Shown: one piece after another, positions 1 through 9,288 of the stretch
How the letters are laid out: the number at the start of each line of letters is the position of its first letter
Position numbering within the stretch: the first letter of the stretch is position 1
Source: Caulifigura coniformis
Lineage (GTDB): Bacteria > Planctomycetota > Planctomycetia > Planctomycetales > Planctomycetaceae
Length of the DNA stretch: 64,000 bases
NCBI RefSeq assembly: GCF_007745175.1
Contig: NZ_CP036271.1
Span: 3,236,314-3,300,313, forward strand
Direction: 5' to 3'
The notes under the pieces: generated by a model
Seen by the model: only the letters and a program-made list of their open reading frames with translations
Databases searched by the model: none
Told to the model about the DNA's origin: nothing
Translations under genes and position numbers: made by a program

Positions 1-16
1 ATCGCTTTCTACGCGC

Positions 17-3000
17 TCAAGCGGTGACCGGGCCCGGAACGTCCTCAACCACGTACATGCCTTCGCACCAGGCCAGATCCTTTTCGCCTGCGACGAGAGC
101 GGTGTTGCGGATCGAGAAGGGGAACGTTCCTGAAGCGGTGTGCGCGCTGGCCGGCACAACGAAGCTCGCGATGTTGAACGCTGCGCCTTCTACGTCGAAT
201 TCGTCGACCACGATCGTAACCGTTGCCGAGAGCTTGAGGGCGAACTGCAGAGTCATCGATCGCAGGTCGACCGGCTGCCGGTCCGCTGTAATGGGCACGC
301 GATGGCGGCGTTGCTCTCTTGTCCTGGCCTCGAGCTGCGTCGGTGCCATCAGCCGGCGGGAGTTCGAGGCGACTGTTGCGAACAGTGGCTGAGGCACGGC
401 CGCGGCCAGCTGGGCCAAGGCCTCATCACTGAAACTGCTCACCACGCCGGATCCCTGGGAGGGGGACGTCGTGGCGATCTTGAAGGGGGTGGAATCGTCG
501 GCTGCGATTCCGGGGAGGGCGGCGAGCACTCGCAGCACTGCAGTCGCGGACACCTGGTCCGCCGAGGGCGTCCAAGTATAGGTTCCCGCGTTCTCGAGAT
601 CGTCGGCGAGGACGATGGGAAATGACGCGCCGCCATCGATCGACAGCAGGATGTCGACGGCGTCGACATCTTCCGACGCCCAGTTAATAGCGGTGGGCAC
701 GCTGGCGAGAACGATGGCGTCGACTGCCACGTTCGTGATCTCCGGCGAAGGTGGGGGATCGGCTGCCTGGACCGTGAAGATCGACGATTCGGCGAAGACT
801 CCGGCATCTGCTGCGTTGACAACCTTGATCCGGGCCGTCGCGCCGACCTGACCGTTCGTTGGCGTCCACGCATGAGAACCGTCGCTGGCCGTGCCGCTGA
901 CGATCGTGTTCGGGTAGCTGCTCCCGCCGTCGAGGCTGAGCAGGATGTTGACCGTGGTGACATCCGTAGACGCCCAGGTGATCGACGCCGCCTGCCCCTC
1001 GGTCGGGGAGGTTGGGGAGACCGCGACCGCGGAAATCTCGGCCGGGCTGCCAGCGACCTCAATGGCCCCGGCCGTCATCGCTCCGGAACGGAGGACGTTG
1101 TTGTAGGAGCGTGTCCCGGCCAGTTCGGCGATGGCTCCGCTGTCGATCATGCCGATGGCGACCGAGCCCGAACCGGGCGTGTAGTCATCGGGGTCAATTT
1201 CCGCGTCATCGACTCGAAGCCCATTCGCGTCCTGTTCACCGAACTGAAACTCCCTGTCAGCCGTCGTGCTGCCGTCGTTGTAGGACAGTAGGGGACGAAC
1301 GCTCGTGGCCGGTCCGGCGTAGACGTTCCAATCGAAGTCGAACGTGTCGGACGACTCGGCCGCACGAATCCAACCGTTGGTTCCTGCACCGAACAGAAGA
1401 AGGTTGCCCTTGGCGACCATCTCCACGTCGCCGGCATCCAACCATGTCCCTTGCTCCGGCGATGCGGACGTGAAGTCCAGCGTGCAGCCGTAGATCTCCG
1501 TGACGCCCGCGGCCGAGCGGTAGCCCCCGCTGGACGTGCTGCCCGTGAAATCGAGAACTGAGTTGAAGATCCGAATGGGACTTCCACCCGCGCCAGACAG
1601 GCCGATCCTGCTTCGACGAACTTCGACACCGTCGTCGCTGGCCCACTCAATCAGACCGCACACCGAGCCGTGAACGGTCATCTTGCTGTTGTTGATTCCC
1701 TCGGCGGCGATCGAGCCACTGAGGAATGCGCATCGCGTGAAGTGCGGCCCGGCGATCGCCTGGCCGAGCGAATGGCTGTAATAGGCCAGGCCGGACGTGC
1801 CGCCGCCAGTCGATCCGACGCTGCCCAAGATCCCGGTAATGCTGCAACCGTGATAGTAGGTCGCGATCGTCCCGGTCCCGCCGCCGCGAAAGTCGACGTA
1901 GCTGGTGAACGAGTTCGGGTCGTAGGCCGTGCCAGCTCCAGCCTCGCAGTCCAACCACATGACCGTCGCATCGTTCGCGTTGCTCGTGAGACCGAACGAG
2001 TGCTTTGATGCTCGTGTCGAAACGATGTTGTCACACAGATGGAAGCCGCTGATGTCCCCATGCTGGACGCTGTAGTCCACATAGGGATCGCCGTCCGAAT
2101 AGCGTGCCCGACAACTCCCGTCGATCTCTCCATTCGTCACGCGAGAACAGTTGGTGGTGACGTTGACCGGCGATTCACTGTTCGTGCCTCGCCGGTAGCT
2201 GATCTTGTAGGCCGCCCCGTCTGTGGTCGGATTTGAGCCGGCGTAGTAGACGGTCAGTCCATCCTGGGCGACGTAGAACGACGGACCAGCGGCCGACTCC
2301 ATCGCCGTCAGCAGGTCGTCGAGAACGCCGACGTACGTGCCGAGTTTGTAGAACGTCAGCCAGACGTTGTTCCGCCAAAGGACGGAGCCGACATGCTTAT
2401 CTGCCTCAAGCGACTGCTGCCACACGCCTGGATGCCCGTCGACTGCCGACCAGTCGCCAGCATCAAGCGTATGTCGACAGTCGAGAGTCGTGCCGTTCAG
2501 GTCGAGCGTGATGCCCGGTGCGGTCAGGTTCAGGAAGCCGGCGTCAGTGTCATAGTTCGTGCCGTCGACGGAAATCAGATCGCCGGCGGCACACAGGTCG
2601 ATCATTGCCTCTTCGAACGCCGCCTCAAGAGCGGAGAGGTCGTCCGTCCCATCGTTGCGAGCGGTATCCAGAGCAGATTTCGCAGCAGCAACCGCGGTCG
2701 TGTCCGGTGCGATGCCGAAGATCGTGCCTTCCGACTGGGCCGTATTAACCTTCCCGAACGTGGCCCACCGAGTCGACTCGCTTAGACCATCAGCGTCATC
2801 GGAACCACCTGCCCCAACGTAGTAGGTGTGCCTTTCCTCAACAGGGTCGATGACGTTCGGGTCGATCCCCGCCGCCGTGAAAGCAATGGCATCCGACTGA
2901 TCGCCGGTCCAGACACGCGGACAACTGACGGCCGCGTTGCCGATCGCACCGCCGCCCTGACTCCAGAGGCCCATATAGCAGGTCGCGATCCCGCCACCTG

Positions 3001-3556
3001 CATAGACGGCCGGCGTGATGTTGAGGATCGGAACCCACTCTGATGAGCCAGCCAGCCGGTATTTGAGTTCGTACTGCATATCGAACGTCGCCGAGATGCC
3101 TCGGATGCTGACGGCGACACTCAGTTCGAACCACTGGTGCATCGGGATCGCGACACCGGAGTCCGTGAATTCCTGCGGCCCGCCGTTAGAAACGGTGCTG
3201 GGATGCTCCAATTCAAAGTTGCCGCCAGTCGTCGGATAGAGCGCGTAGAGCCCGCCCGTGTAATTGAATGCGAGATTTCGAGCGACCTGACTGATCGACG
3301 TGAAGCGATACCACGTCTGCATCACGATCAGGTAGCCGTTGAAGTTCCACCGCCAGAAAGACCCACCCGTGACGAGCCCGTTGGTTCCCGGAGCGGCCTG
3401 GCCTCCCGAGGCGAACCTCGCTCCGATCGGGCGCTTTATGATGTCCGCACCGACGATCTCCAGGCCACCCGGAGCAGCGGACGTGACAACCTCCGCGGGC
3501 CGGCTGTAGGGCACGGTAATCGGGAAGTCGAATGATTTGGTGAGCGTGACAGCCAT
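17..3556 (-). CDS. Phage tail fibre / receptor-binding protein with beta-helix and Ig-like repeats
   Basis: Large distal tail protein of about 1,179 residues. After an N-terminal lectin/jelly-roll-looking region, residues from about 240 (YYVGAGGSDDADG) look like the start of a right-handed parallel beta-helix of the pectate-lyase type. Two tandem Ig-like modules follow (each with ITW or INW, LLS-DGG and a TWTP motif). The C-terminal domain contains LRSMTLQFAL, reminiscent of baseplate/fibre attachment domains. I chose the ATG at 3556 (MAVTLTKSFDF), preceded by TGAGGCGGA. The frame stays open upstream, but that stretch is the 15-bp phage element plus a 31-bp repeat and is unlikely to be translated. 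It is the last gene of the visible tail operon and probably binds the host surface. Confidence 0.75.
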   Translation of the reverse strand: MAVTLTKSFDFPITVPYSRPAEVVTSAAPGGLEIVGADIIKRPIGARFASGGQAAPGTNGLVTGGSFWRWNFNGYLIVMQTWYRFTSISQVARNLAFNYTGGLYALYPTTGGNFELEHPSTVSNGGPQEFTDSGVAIPMHQWFELSVAVSIRGISATFDMQYELKYRLAGSSEWVPILNITPAVYAGGGIATCYMGLWSQGGGAIGNAAVSCPRVWTGDQSDAIAFTAAGIDPNVIDPVEERHTYYVGAGGSDDADGLSESTRWATFGKVNTAQSEGTIFGIAPDTTAVAAAKSALDTARNDGTDDLSALEAAFEEAMIDLCAAGDLISVDGTNYDTDAGFLNLTAPGITLDLNGTTLDCRHTLDAGDWSAVDGHPGVWQQSLEADKHVGSVLWRNNVWLTFYKLGTYVGVLDDLLTAMESAAGPSFYVAQDGLTVYYAGSNPTTDGAAYKISYRRGTNSESPVNVTTNCSRVTNGEIDGSCRARYSDGDPYVDYSVQHGDISGFHLCDNIVSTRASKHSFGLTSNANDATVMWLDCEAGAGTAYDPNSFTSYVDFRGGGTGTIATYYHGCSITGILGSVGSTGGGTSGLAYYSHSLGQAIAGPHFTRCAFLSGSIAAEGINNSKMTVHGSVCGLIEWASDDGVEVRRSRIGLSGAGGSPIRIFNSVLDFTGSTSSGGYRSAAGVTEIYGCTLDFTSASPEQGTWLDAGDVEMVAKGNLLLFGAGTNGWIRAAESSDTFDFDWNVYAGPATSVRPLLSYNDGSTTADREFQFGEQDANGLRVDDAEIDPDDYTPGSGSVAIGMIDSGAIAELAGTRSYNNVLRSGAMTAGAIEVAGSPAEISAVAVSPTSPTEGQAASITWASTDVTTVNILLSLDGGSSYPNTIVSGTASDGSHAWTPTNGQVGATARIKVVNAADAGVFAESSIFTVQAADPPPSPEITNVAVDAIVLASVPTAINWASEDVDAVDILLSIDGGASFPIVLADDLENAGTYTWTPSADQVSATAVLRVLAALPGIAADDSTPFKIATTSPSQGSGVVSSFSDEALAQLAAAVPQPLFATVASNSRRLMAPTQLEARTREQRRHRVPITADRQPVDLRSMTLQFALKLSATVTIVVDEFDVEGAAFNIASFVVPASAHTASGTFPFSIRNTALVAGEKDLAWCEGMYVVEDVPGPVTA

Positions 3557-3598
3557 TGAATCCGCCTCACAGGATCGTCGAGAACGAAGGAGGAATCT

Positions 3599-3613
3599 AT
3601 TTCGCGCGCAATA
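3599..3613 (-). promoter_or_regulatory. 15-bp prophage element, copy 1
   Basis: ATTTCGCGCGCAATA on the plus strand, matching the consensus ATTNCGCGCGSAATA. It lies 42 nt upstream of the tail fibre start, in the gap after the Cys-rich gene. Read as minus strand it translates to YCARN, a fake peptide that recurs upstream of several genes of this prophage. Confidence 0.6.
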
Positions 3614-3634
3614 CGCGACTGGTCGGGAGGGAAA

Positions 3635-3665
3635 GACGGAGTCGGCCTGCATGATCCGGGCCCGG
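3635..3665. repeat. 31-bp exact direct repeat, copy A (intergenic)
   Basis: These 31 bases are identical, in the same orientation, to 24943-24973, which lies inside the putative cell-wall protein gene. The match stops abruptly on both sides. Here the repeat sits in the gap between the tail fibre gene and the Cys-rich gene, next to copy 1 of the 15-bp element. It looks like a recombination or gene-acquisition scar. Confidence 0.75.
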
Positions 3666-3709
3666 CCGGCATGGACTTGTGCTCACTCCGGAAGAGGCGG
3701 CCGACAATC

Positions 3710-4120
3710 TCACGTCAGCGCAGTCTGGACCGTAGTCGTCCAATCCGGGCACGTCCTACAGACACACGGCGCGGGACTGATCGACGTTGGCAGCCCGTCC
3801 CGGTCTTTCCTACTCGCGACGCACGCCCCATGCTTGTCGCATGCATAGACATCGATCTGGCGGGTACCCTGACACGGAACGCAGTCGACTGACCTCACCG
3901 GCCCGGCTGATCGGTGCTGACACGGCTCGCCAGCCAGCCTACGCCTCATCTCTTCGCTCATCTGTTCCGTGGCGAACAGGCAGCCTTCGCACTGCGAAAC
4001 CGGGATCCGCTTGGGCTCGCCAGATGTCGCGATCTCGGGATGCTCGCAGTAGCAACGAAAGACCCCGTGGACCTTGAATGGGAGGCGGGCATTTCGATGA
4101 TTGCATGCTCTCATGTTCAT
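3710..4120 (-). CDS. Cys/His-rich small protein of the tail operon
   Basis: 136 residues with many Cys and His (CNHRNARLPFKVHG, CYCEH, CEGC, CQH, CVPC, CDKHGAC, CVCRTC). This pattern suggests one or more zinc-binding knuckles. The start overlaps the stop of the preceding gene in an ATGA arrangement, so it is probably translationally coupled to the tail operon. I do not recognise the family. A virion metal-binding protein or a zinc-finger regulator expressed late are both possible. Confidence 0.6.
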   Translation of the reverse strand: MNMRACNHRNARLPFKVHGVFRCYCEHPEIATSGEPKRIPVSQCEGCLFATEQMSEEMRRRLAGEPCQHRSAGPVRSVDCVPCQGTRQIDVYACDKHGACVASRKDRDGLPTSISPAPCVCRTCPDWTTTVQTALT

Positions 4121-5664
4121 GGGAGTTCCACCGGAACGATGATGACGCCGGCGGTCCCCGTGCAGACAACCTTCATGGACGGGTGAGTTGGGTCGGGATT
4201 GAGGATGTATCTCGGCAGCGTGATTGACTCAAGCGAGCACCAGGAATCCTCGGGACCTGGATTCAGTGTGCGGGACCAATTCGCCCCATAGCAGGGAAGG
4301 CCGGGATACGGCGCCTCCGCCAGCCGGTCTCCACTGGAGCAGAGAGGGAACCACGCAAGCGAAACACTAAGAGTTTCCGGTGGACCTGCGTTGGTCTTAA
4401 AGCTCAGGAGCAACCGGAGCTTGTTGACGAAGTTCCCGCCACAATAAGTTTCAGACGGGGCCACGAAGTCTTTGTAGAAGATGCCACATTCATCGTGCGG
4501 GCTTGGCACTAAGTAATCTTCGACGTCTTCGTTGTACGGCAACAGTAGATGTTCCCCGACCGCCTGGGTACAGAACTGCTCCATGCAATTGCCGACGCTT
4601 TGGTCTGTGGGGTTGCCTACGTCATTAGGGATCGTGACGCGAGGCAGCCACTTCGATCCGTTGCAGTCGCAGCCTTGGGCAGAAAGCGGGGAGAGACAGA
4701 CTTCGCATGGAGGTGCCCAGTCACGGAATTTAATCGACTGCGTCTGCGGGAAAAACTTCGCGCCGCAGTGCGGCTTCCACAAACTGACGACTCGGCGAAA
4801 GTTCACGATCTCGGCATCATCGCTGTTCCTGTGTAGCTTGATCTCAACTTCCGACGACTCGATTCCACTTGCCCGCATCTGGTAGTAGACGTCGATGCTT
4901 GTGGGGCCGGTTGCATCAGTTTCAATGGAGAACGCGGCAGAACTCCATTGATGAGCGCTGCTCACAAAACCGTCGTAGCTAAGAAGTCTTTCATCGAACG
5001 CGTATCGGCCAAAGGCCTTGTAGCCGTCTGTATCCGTATCGACTTCGACGTTCGCCCCATCCCGCGGGACGCAACCTCCACAGCCGCACGCTCCCTCGGC
5101 GCCAGCGGATGCGGCCCCGAGACTCGCTTCCGTCAGGAGCAGCAGCGCCCACTGGTCACCGGCCCCGGCTTTGTGCCACAGCACGTGGACCACGAAGTCG
5201 TCATCGCCGATGTTCTCCTCGGCGATGGCTTCGAACTTCGATGTGCTGAGGGGGCGGGCATACTTGTAGGTGCCGCCATCTGGCACACTCAGCTTTGCCT
5301 GCGACACGATGCCAGGGGCGAGACAATACCCCATGCCGCCGGCGGGAATCGTCTCCTGAGCCACGAATGCGGGAGACGAGCTGTTTGGAGCTGCCGCTTT
5401 CACAATGACGCGAGCCAGGAACTCCCGCAGGTTCTCAGCGGGGTCGATGACCGGTTCGGTCACTTTCAGGACGCCGAGGCGCGGCACGGGCGAGCCCGTC
5501 GTATTCTTGACGAGCACCAGGTGACGCTGCAGGCCCTGTTGAGCCGGGCTCGGCGGTGGGCCTCCACGTGCTGCGGACAACGCGGACTGGTTCCAGGTCG
5601 CGATCTGGCGGGCCGTCGGCTCGAAGGCCTCGCCGGAAACCGGCAGGCGATAAGGATCGCTCAT
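4117..5664 (-). CDS. Phage distal tail / virion protein of unknown function
   Basis: 515 residues between the tape-measure region and the tail fibre, overlapping both neighbours by 4 nt (ATGA junctions). The N-terminal part (about residues 1-190) is followed by a Gly/Cys segment (GACGCGGCVPRDG) and a C-terminal half containing several Cys (CGAKFFP, CEVCLSPLSAQGCDC). No catalytic motif is evident. Its place after the tape measure suggests a baseplate or distal tail protein, but this is inferred from position only. Confidence 0.6.
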   Translation of the reverse strand: MSDPYRLPVSGEAFEPTARQIATWNQSALSAARGGPPPSPAQQGLQRHLVLVKNTTGSPVPRLGVLKVTEPVIDPAENLREFLARVIVKAAAPNSSSPAFVAQETIPAGGMGYCLAPGIVSQAKLSVPDGGTYKYARPLSTSKFEAIAEENIGDDDFVVHVLWHKAGAGDQWALLLLTEASLGAASAGAEGACGCGGCVPRDGANVEVDTDTDGYKAFGRYAFDERLLSYDGFVSSAHQWSSAAFSIETDATGPTSIDVYYQMRASGIESSEVEIKLHRNSDDAEIVNFRRVVSLWKPHCGAKFFPQTQSIKFRDWAPPCEVCLSPLSAQGCDCNGSKWLPRVTIPNDVGNPTDQSVGNCMEQFCTQAVGEHLLLPYNEDVEDYLVPSPHDECGIFYKDFVAPSETYCGGNFVNKLRLLLSFKTNAGPPETLSVSLAWFPLCSSGDRLAEAPYPGLPCYGANWSRTLNPGPEDSWCSLESITLPRYILNPDPTHPSMKVVCTGTAGVIIVPVELP

Positions 5665-6488
5665 GCGTCGATCCCCAGGATCGAGAGGTCGGCCGACTCC
5701 ATCACCTGGGACACGACGATATGCGTGATCTCATTGGCAACCGTCCAGGACCCGTCCTCCGCGTAGTTGATCCGGTAGCGCGGCCAGAGGAAGTCCCAGC
5801 CTCGTTTGGCAGCGACCGTGATCCCCGCGATGACGGACGATTCGAGATTCCGGCGCGTCATCCACCGGAACGTCAGCTCCAGGTCATTCGCGCCGCGCTG
5901 CGCTCCGGTGCATCCCATGAACAGCACCTCGCCGGCCGGGCGGCGGCGCCAGGTGGCGTTGTTCCACTTGCCGACGCAATCCGCGATCGCGTCCTCAAAT
6001 TCGGGAGTCAGATCACTCAAGGCCATCCACTTCGTGAGGCTGGCCGAGTGGACTGGCTCGAAGATGTCAGCTCCGGTTGGCGGTTCGCCCATGCCCTGAT
6101 CGCCGATCAACGCGATTTGCGGGAGCGGCAGGAGGTCAGATGCGGGCTTATAGACCGTCTGGCTGATCGGCACGATCACCTTGGTCTGCTGGCCTCCAAT
6201 CTCAAAGTTGAACTGGCTCTCGCCGACGGCCGGCGGCGTGCGTCTCTGAAAGGGGCCCCAGATCGCCTCGCAAAAGTAGCTGTCGAGAACGTCTCCCTCC
6301 TTCGGGGTGATGTTTCGCAATTCGTTGCCAGTGAGGATCGGCGGGTCGCCGAGCTGGCTGACCAGGAAGTCGTACACGGCGTCGATCGCCGCCACTTCGG
6401 AAGCATAATTCCGCGCGTAATACTGGCGCCGCAGGTACGAGTTCTCGCTGGCCGAGGCTTCACGCCCCCTGAGTTCTGAGACTGGCAT
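5661..6488 (-). CDS. Phage tail-region protein of unknown function
   Basis: 275 residues, directly downstream of the tape measure gene, with a one-base overlap upstream and an ATGA overlap downstream. It begins with a Tyr-rich stretch (YLRRQYYARNY) and contains a mixed alpha/beta body with no recognisable enzymatic motif. In siphophages this slot usually holds a distal tail or tail-associated protein, which is my best guess from position alone. Confidence 0.6.
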   Translation of the reverse strand: MPVSELRGREASASENSYLRRQYYARNYASEVAAIDAVYDFLVSQLGDPPILTGNELRNITPKEGDVLDSYFCEAIWGPFQRRTPPAVGESQFNFEIGGQQTKVIVPISQTVYKPASDLLPLPQIALIGDQGMGEPPTGADIFEPVHSASLTKWMALSDLTPEFEDAIADCVGKWNNATWRRRPAGEVLFMGCTGAQRGANDLELTFRWMTRRNLESSVIAGITVAAKRGWDFLWPRYRINYAEDGSWTVANEITHIVVSQVMESADLSILGIDA

Positions 6489-9013
6489 TACGTCCTCAAC
6501 AGCAGCTGGGGATCCGCGGCGGGCTTGAGCAGCTGGTTCAGCTTCTTGTTGTACGCCCGCTGTTCCTGCAGGATGTCTCGGAGTGTCTGCTCGACGCCGC
6601 CCATGCCAGTGCCGGCGGTGAGCATGCGACCGGCGAGGTTGCTGAACGTGCCTTCCATCTGCTGGCCCGTCGTCTTCTGGACGCCACCCAGGCCGAGCCC
6701 GGTCGCCTTGGGATCCGCCTCCCCAGTGCCCGGGCGGTCTTCAGCGATCTTTGCCCGGCCATCACGAAGGACCTTCCCGAAGTCCTCTTGCGCCTTCTTC
6801 AGCTCCTCCGCGGCGTCGGCAATGTTCTTGTCGGCCTGCTGCTCACGGGCCTGCTTGCGCGCCTGGTCAGCCTGGTTCCATTCCTGCAGGCCCTTCTCCC
6901 GAGCGTCGTTCGCGCCCTGCTGGGCCCGCTTGTTGTTTTCACCGATCGTCTTCTGGCTTCGCGTGAAGTCCTCCTGCAGCGTCTTCCGCACGTCGTCCGG
7001 GTCGATCGACGAGTCGAACATCGCCATCAGGCCGACGATCTTGTCCGCGATCGCGTTCTGGGCGCTCGCCAGCGTCGACTGAAAACCGGCGACGGTGGAT
7101 GCCCAGGTCTTCGTCAGGAATGACGTGAGCTCGATCCAGCCCAGGGAGATCCCGTCGCTGATCGCGTCCCAGATATCGAGGATCCACGTCTTGGCCTGCT
7201 GCCAGGACGCCTGCAGCGCATTGACGCCCCGGGCCCACTCGAGCTTGATCAGTGACCACATCACTTTTGCGGCCGTGCCCCAGTCACCGCTGGCGATCGC
7301 GTCCTGCACGACCTTCCAGGCCTGGACGCTGTCGCCGGCGGCTTCCACGGCGAATCCCTTCACTGCGGAAAAGGCCGTCCCGGCCCAGCCTCCGAAGCCG
7401 TTGAACATCTGCCGCACGGTCGACCCAAAGCCGACGAACTTGCTCGTGATCCAGGAGATCGCGGATCCCCCGGCCGACACCAGCATCGGAAACACCGCTT
7501 TCGCGGCCGCGGCAACGCCGTAGAGCAGGAGGCCCCAGAAGGCGATCTTCAGCCCCAATGCGATCAGCATCGGAATCAGGCCGGCGACTGCGCCTCGGAC
7601 TGCCTGTAGCACGACTGACAGCGACCTGAGCGGATTTTTCGAGAGGACGGTGAAGGCCATCGCGGCTGCAACCTGCAGAGCGGTGAAGCTCATTCTCAGA
7701 CTGACGATTGCCGCACGGCACGACATGATCCAGACGCGTGCTGTGACCATCGCCGTGCGGACAGCAGCGGGGAAGGCGATGACTGCCGCCCTTGTGGCCA
7801 GCACGGCCGCGTGGATCGCGACGAGGCCCGACACGAACGCGGTCCGCATCATTGCGGCCGTCGTCAGGAGGGCGGGCCCGAGGGTCATCGTCGCGACGGT
7901 CATTGCGGCGATGGCGCTCTTGGCGGCGACGAAGACAGAGACGGCCGTCGCCCAGCTGGCCTTCATGACGTTCAGGCTGACCGTCAGCAGCTGCAGCGAA
8001 CGCGCGGCGGCGAACGTAGTGGCGGTCGCGAACTTCAGAGCAGCCGACGTCGCCGTGATGAGTTTGCCGGCGACACCCAGCACCTGGCCGATCGAGAGCC
8101 AGGCAGAGGCGAAGAAACCAGTGACGATGGCAGCGCCCTTCAGGAGCGCAGAGAGCGGTGTGAGGGCCACACTGAAGGCGGCGAGCCCGACCGCGGCCGT
8201 CAGCGCAATTTGAGCGATCCCCTTATGCTCGTTGACCCATTTCGCGGCGACCTTCGCGCCGTCGATCGCCGCGTTCACGAATGACCGCATCACGGGCAGG
8301 AGAGCGCTCCCCAGGATGACCCGGATCCGCCCGATGACCATCACCAGCTGGGCGAGCTCGTCACCGAAGGCTTCTGCGGCCCGGGCGTCCTCGTCGTTGA
8401 GCGTCAGGCCCAGGTCCTGCGCCTGTTTGCGCAGGTCGGAGATCCCTTTCGCGCCCAGGCTGAGGAGCGGGAGCAGCTTTGCGGCGGACTTGCCGAAGAT
8501 GTCCATCGCGATGGACGCTCGCTTCCCGGGGCTCGCGATCTTCGAAAGGGCCTCGGCGATCTTCGCGATCCGTTCATCCGGCTTGAGCTTCGCCAGGTCG
8601 TGTGCGGACAGCCCAAGCGCGGCGAGAGCCTGGCGGGCGGGCTTCGAGCCCGACTCGGCCTCCGCGATGGTGATGTTCATTTTCCGGAGAGCGACTTCCA
8701 GGTCCTCGAAGGAGGCTCCGGACTGCTCTGCGGCGAACCTCAGCTCAGACAGCGAGCTCACTGACGCGCCGGTGCGGTCGGCGGCGTCGACCATTTCGCT
8801 GGCCATGTCCGACCAGGCCTTCGTGGCGGCGACGAGCGGAGTCGCCAGCGCAGCGGCGCCTGCCATCGATGCCGCGGCGATCCGGGCAATCGCGGACGAC
8901 CAGGCTTCGAACTTCCGTTTGGCGGAGCGCAGCCCTTTCATCATCGCGCTGTCTTCCGTGAACAGCTCGACGAATGCACGTCCTGTGCGAATTGCTCCGG
9001 CCGTCGCGGCCAT
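6488..9013 (-). CDS. Tail tape measure protein
   Basis: 841 residues. The N-terminus (FVELFTEDSAMMKGLRSAKRKFEAW) and the following helical segment with ADRTGASVSSLSELRFAAEQSG are typical of TP901-type tape measure proteins. The middle is a very long Ala/Val-rich hydrophobic helical region (about 230-560), and the C-terminus is charged coiled coil rich in Q, K and A. Tape measure proteins set tail length and thread through the tube. It follows the tail assembly chaperone, the canonical position, with a one-base overlap. Confidence 0.9.
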   Translation of the reverse strand: MAATAGAIRTGRAFVELFTEDSAMMKGLRSAKRKFEAWSSAIARIAAASMAGAAALATPLVAATKAWSDMASEMVDAADRTGASVSSLSELRFAAEQSGASFEDLEVALRKMNITIAEAESGSKPARQALAALGLSAHDLAKLKPDERIAKIAEALSKIASPGKRASIAMDIFGKSAAKLLPLLSLGAKGISDLRKQAQDLGLTLNDEDARAAEAFGDELAQLVMVIGRIRVILGSALLPVMRSFVNAAIDGAKVAAKWVNEHKGIAQIALTAAVGLAAFSVALTPLSALLKGAAIVTGFFASAWLSIGQVLGVAGKLITATSAALKFATATTFAAARSLQLLTVSLNVMKASWATAVSVFVAAKSAIAAMTVATMTLGPALLTTAAMMRTAFVSGLVAIHAAVLATRAAVIAFPAAVRTAMVTARVWIMSCRAAIVSLRMSFTALQVAAAMAFTVLSKNPLRSLSVVLQAVRGAVAGLIPMLIALGLKIAFWGLLLYGVAAAAKAVFPMLVSAGGSAISWITSKFVGFGSTVRQMFNGFGGWAGTAFSAVKGFAVEAAGDSVQAWKVVQDAIASGDWGTAAKVMWSLIKLEWARGVNALQASWQQAKTWILDIWDAISDGISLGWIELTSFLTKTWASTVAGFQSTLASAQNAIADKIVGLMAMFDSSIDPDDVRKTLQEDFTRSQKTIGENNKRAQQGANDAREKGLQEWNQADQARKQAREQQADKNIADAAEELKKAQEDFGKVLRDGRAKIAEDRPGTGEADPKATGLGLGGVQKTTGQQMEGTFSNLAGRMLTAGTGMGGVEQTLRDILQEQRAYNKKLNQLLKPAADPQLLLRT

Positions 9014-9288
9014 TATGTCAATCCCATCATGCGATTGAGGTCGTCAACAGTTCCGGTGACTTCCGGCGCCGGGGCCGACTCCTCTTGGTCGAAGGGCAGG
9101 ATCTTCCGGAAGTCGGAGATCTTGGCCCCCATGGCGTTGAGGATCCGGGCGGCGATCCAACCGAAGCGGTTCCATTCCGCATCCCTGCGGCCACGCGCCA
9201 TCGCCATCAGCTGCCGAGCGGTCAGCGGGTGGATCAGGACGCCGACGGCTCCACCGAGCTCGAAGGAGATGTCCCAGAGGTCTCCGGT
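9013..9288 (-). CDS. -1 frame extension of the tail assembly chaperone (GT-type product)
   Basis: The frame that ends at 9013 is -1 relative to the chaperone gene upstream. It is open through and beyond that gene's stop codon at 9234. The conserved-looking stretch (GDLWDISFELGG, then VLIHPLTARQLMAMA, then DAEWNRFGWIAARIL) starts before the first ATG at 9207, so independent initiation there would cut the domain in half. This is the arrangement of lambda G/GT-type chaperones, where ribosomes slip -1 near the end of G. I see no perfect X XXY YYZ heptamer; a GGGG run in the chaperone is one weak candidate. The start given is where the extension becomes recognisable, not an initiation codon. Confidence 0.7.
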   Translation of the reverse strand, partial: TGDLWDISFELGGAVGVLIHPLTARQLMAMARGRRDAEWNRFGWIAARILNAMGAKISDFRKILPFDQEESAPAPEVTGTVDDLNRMMGLT

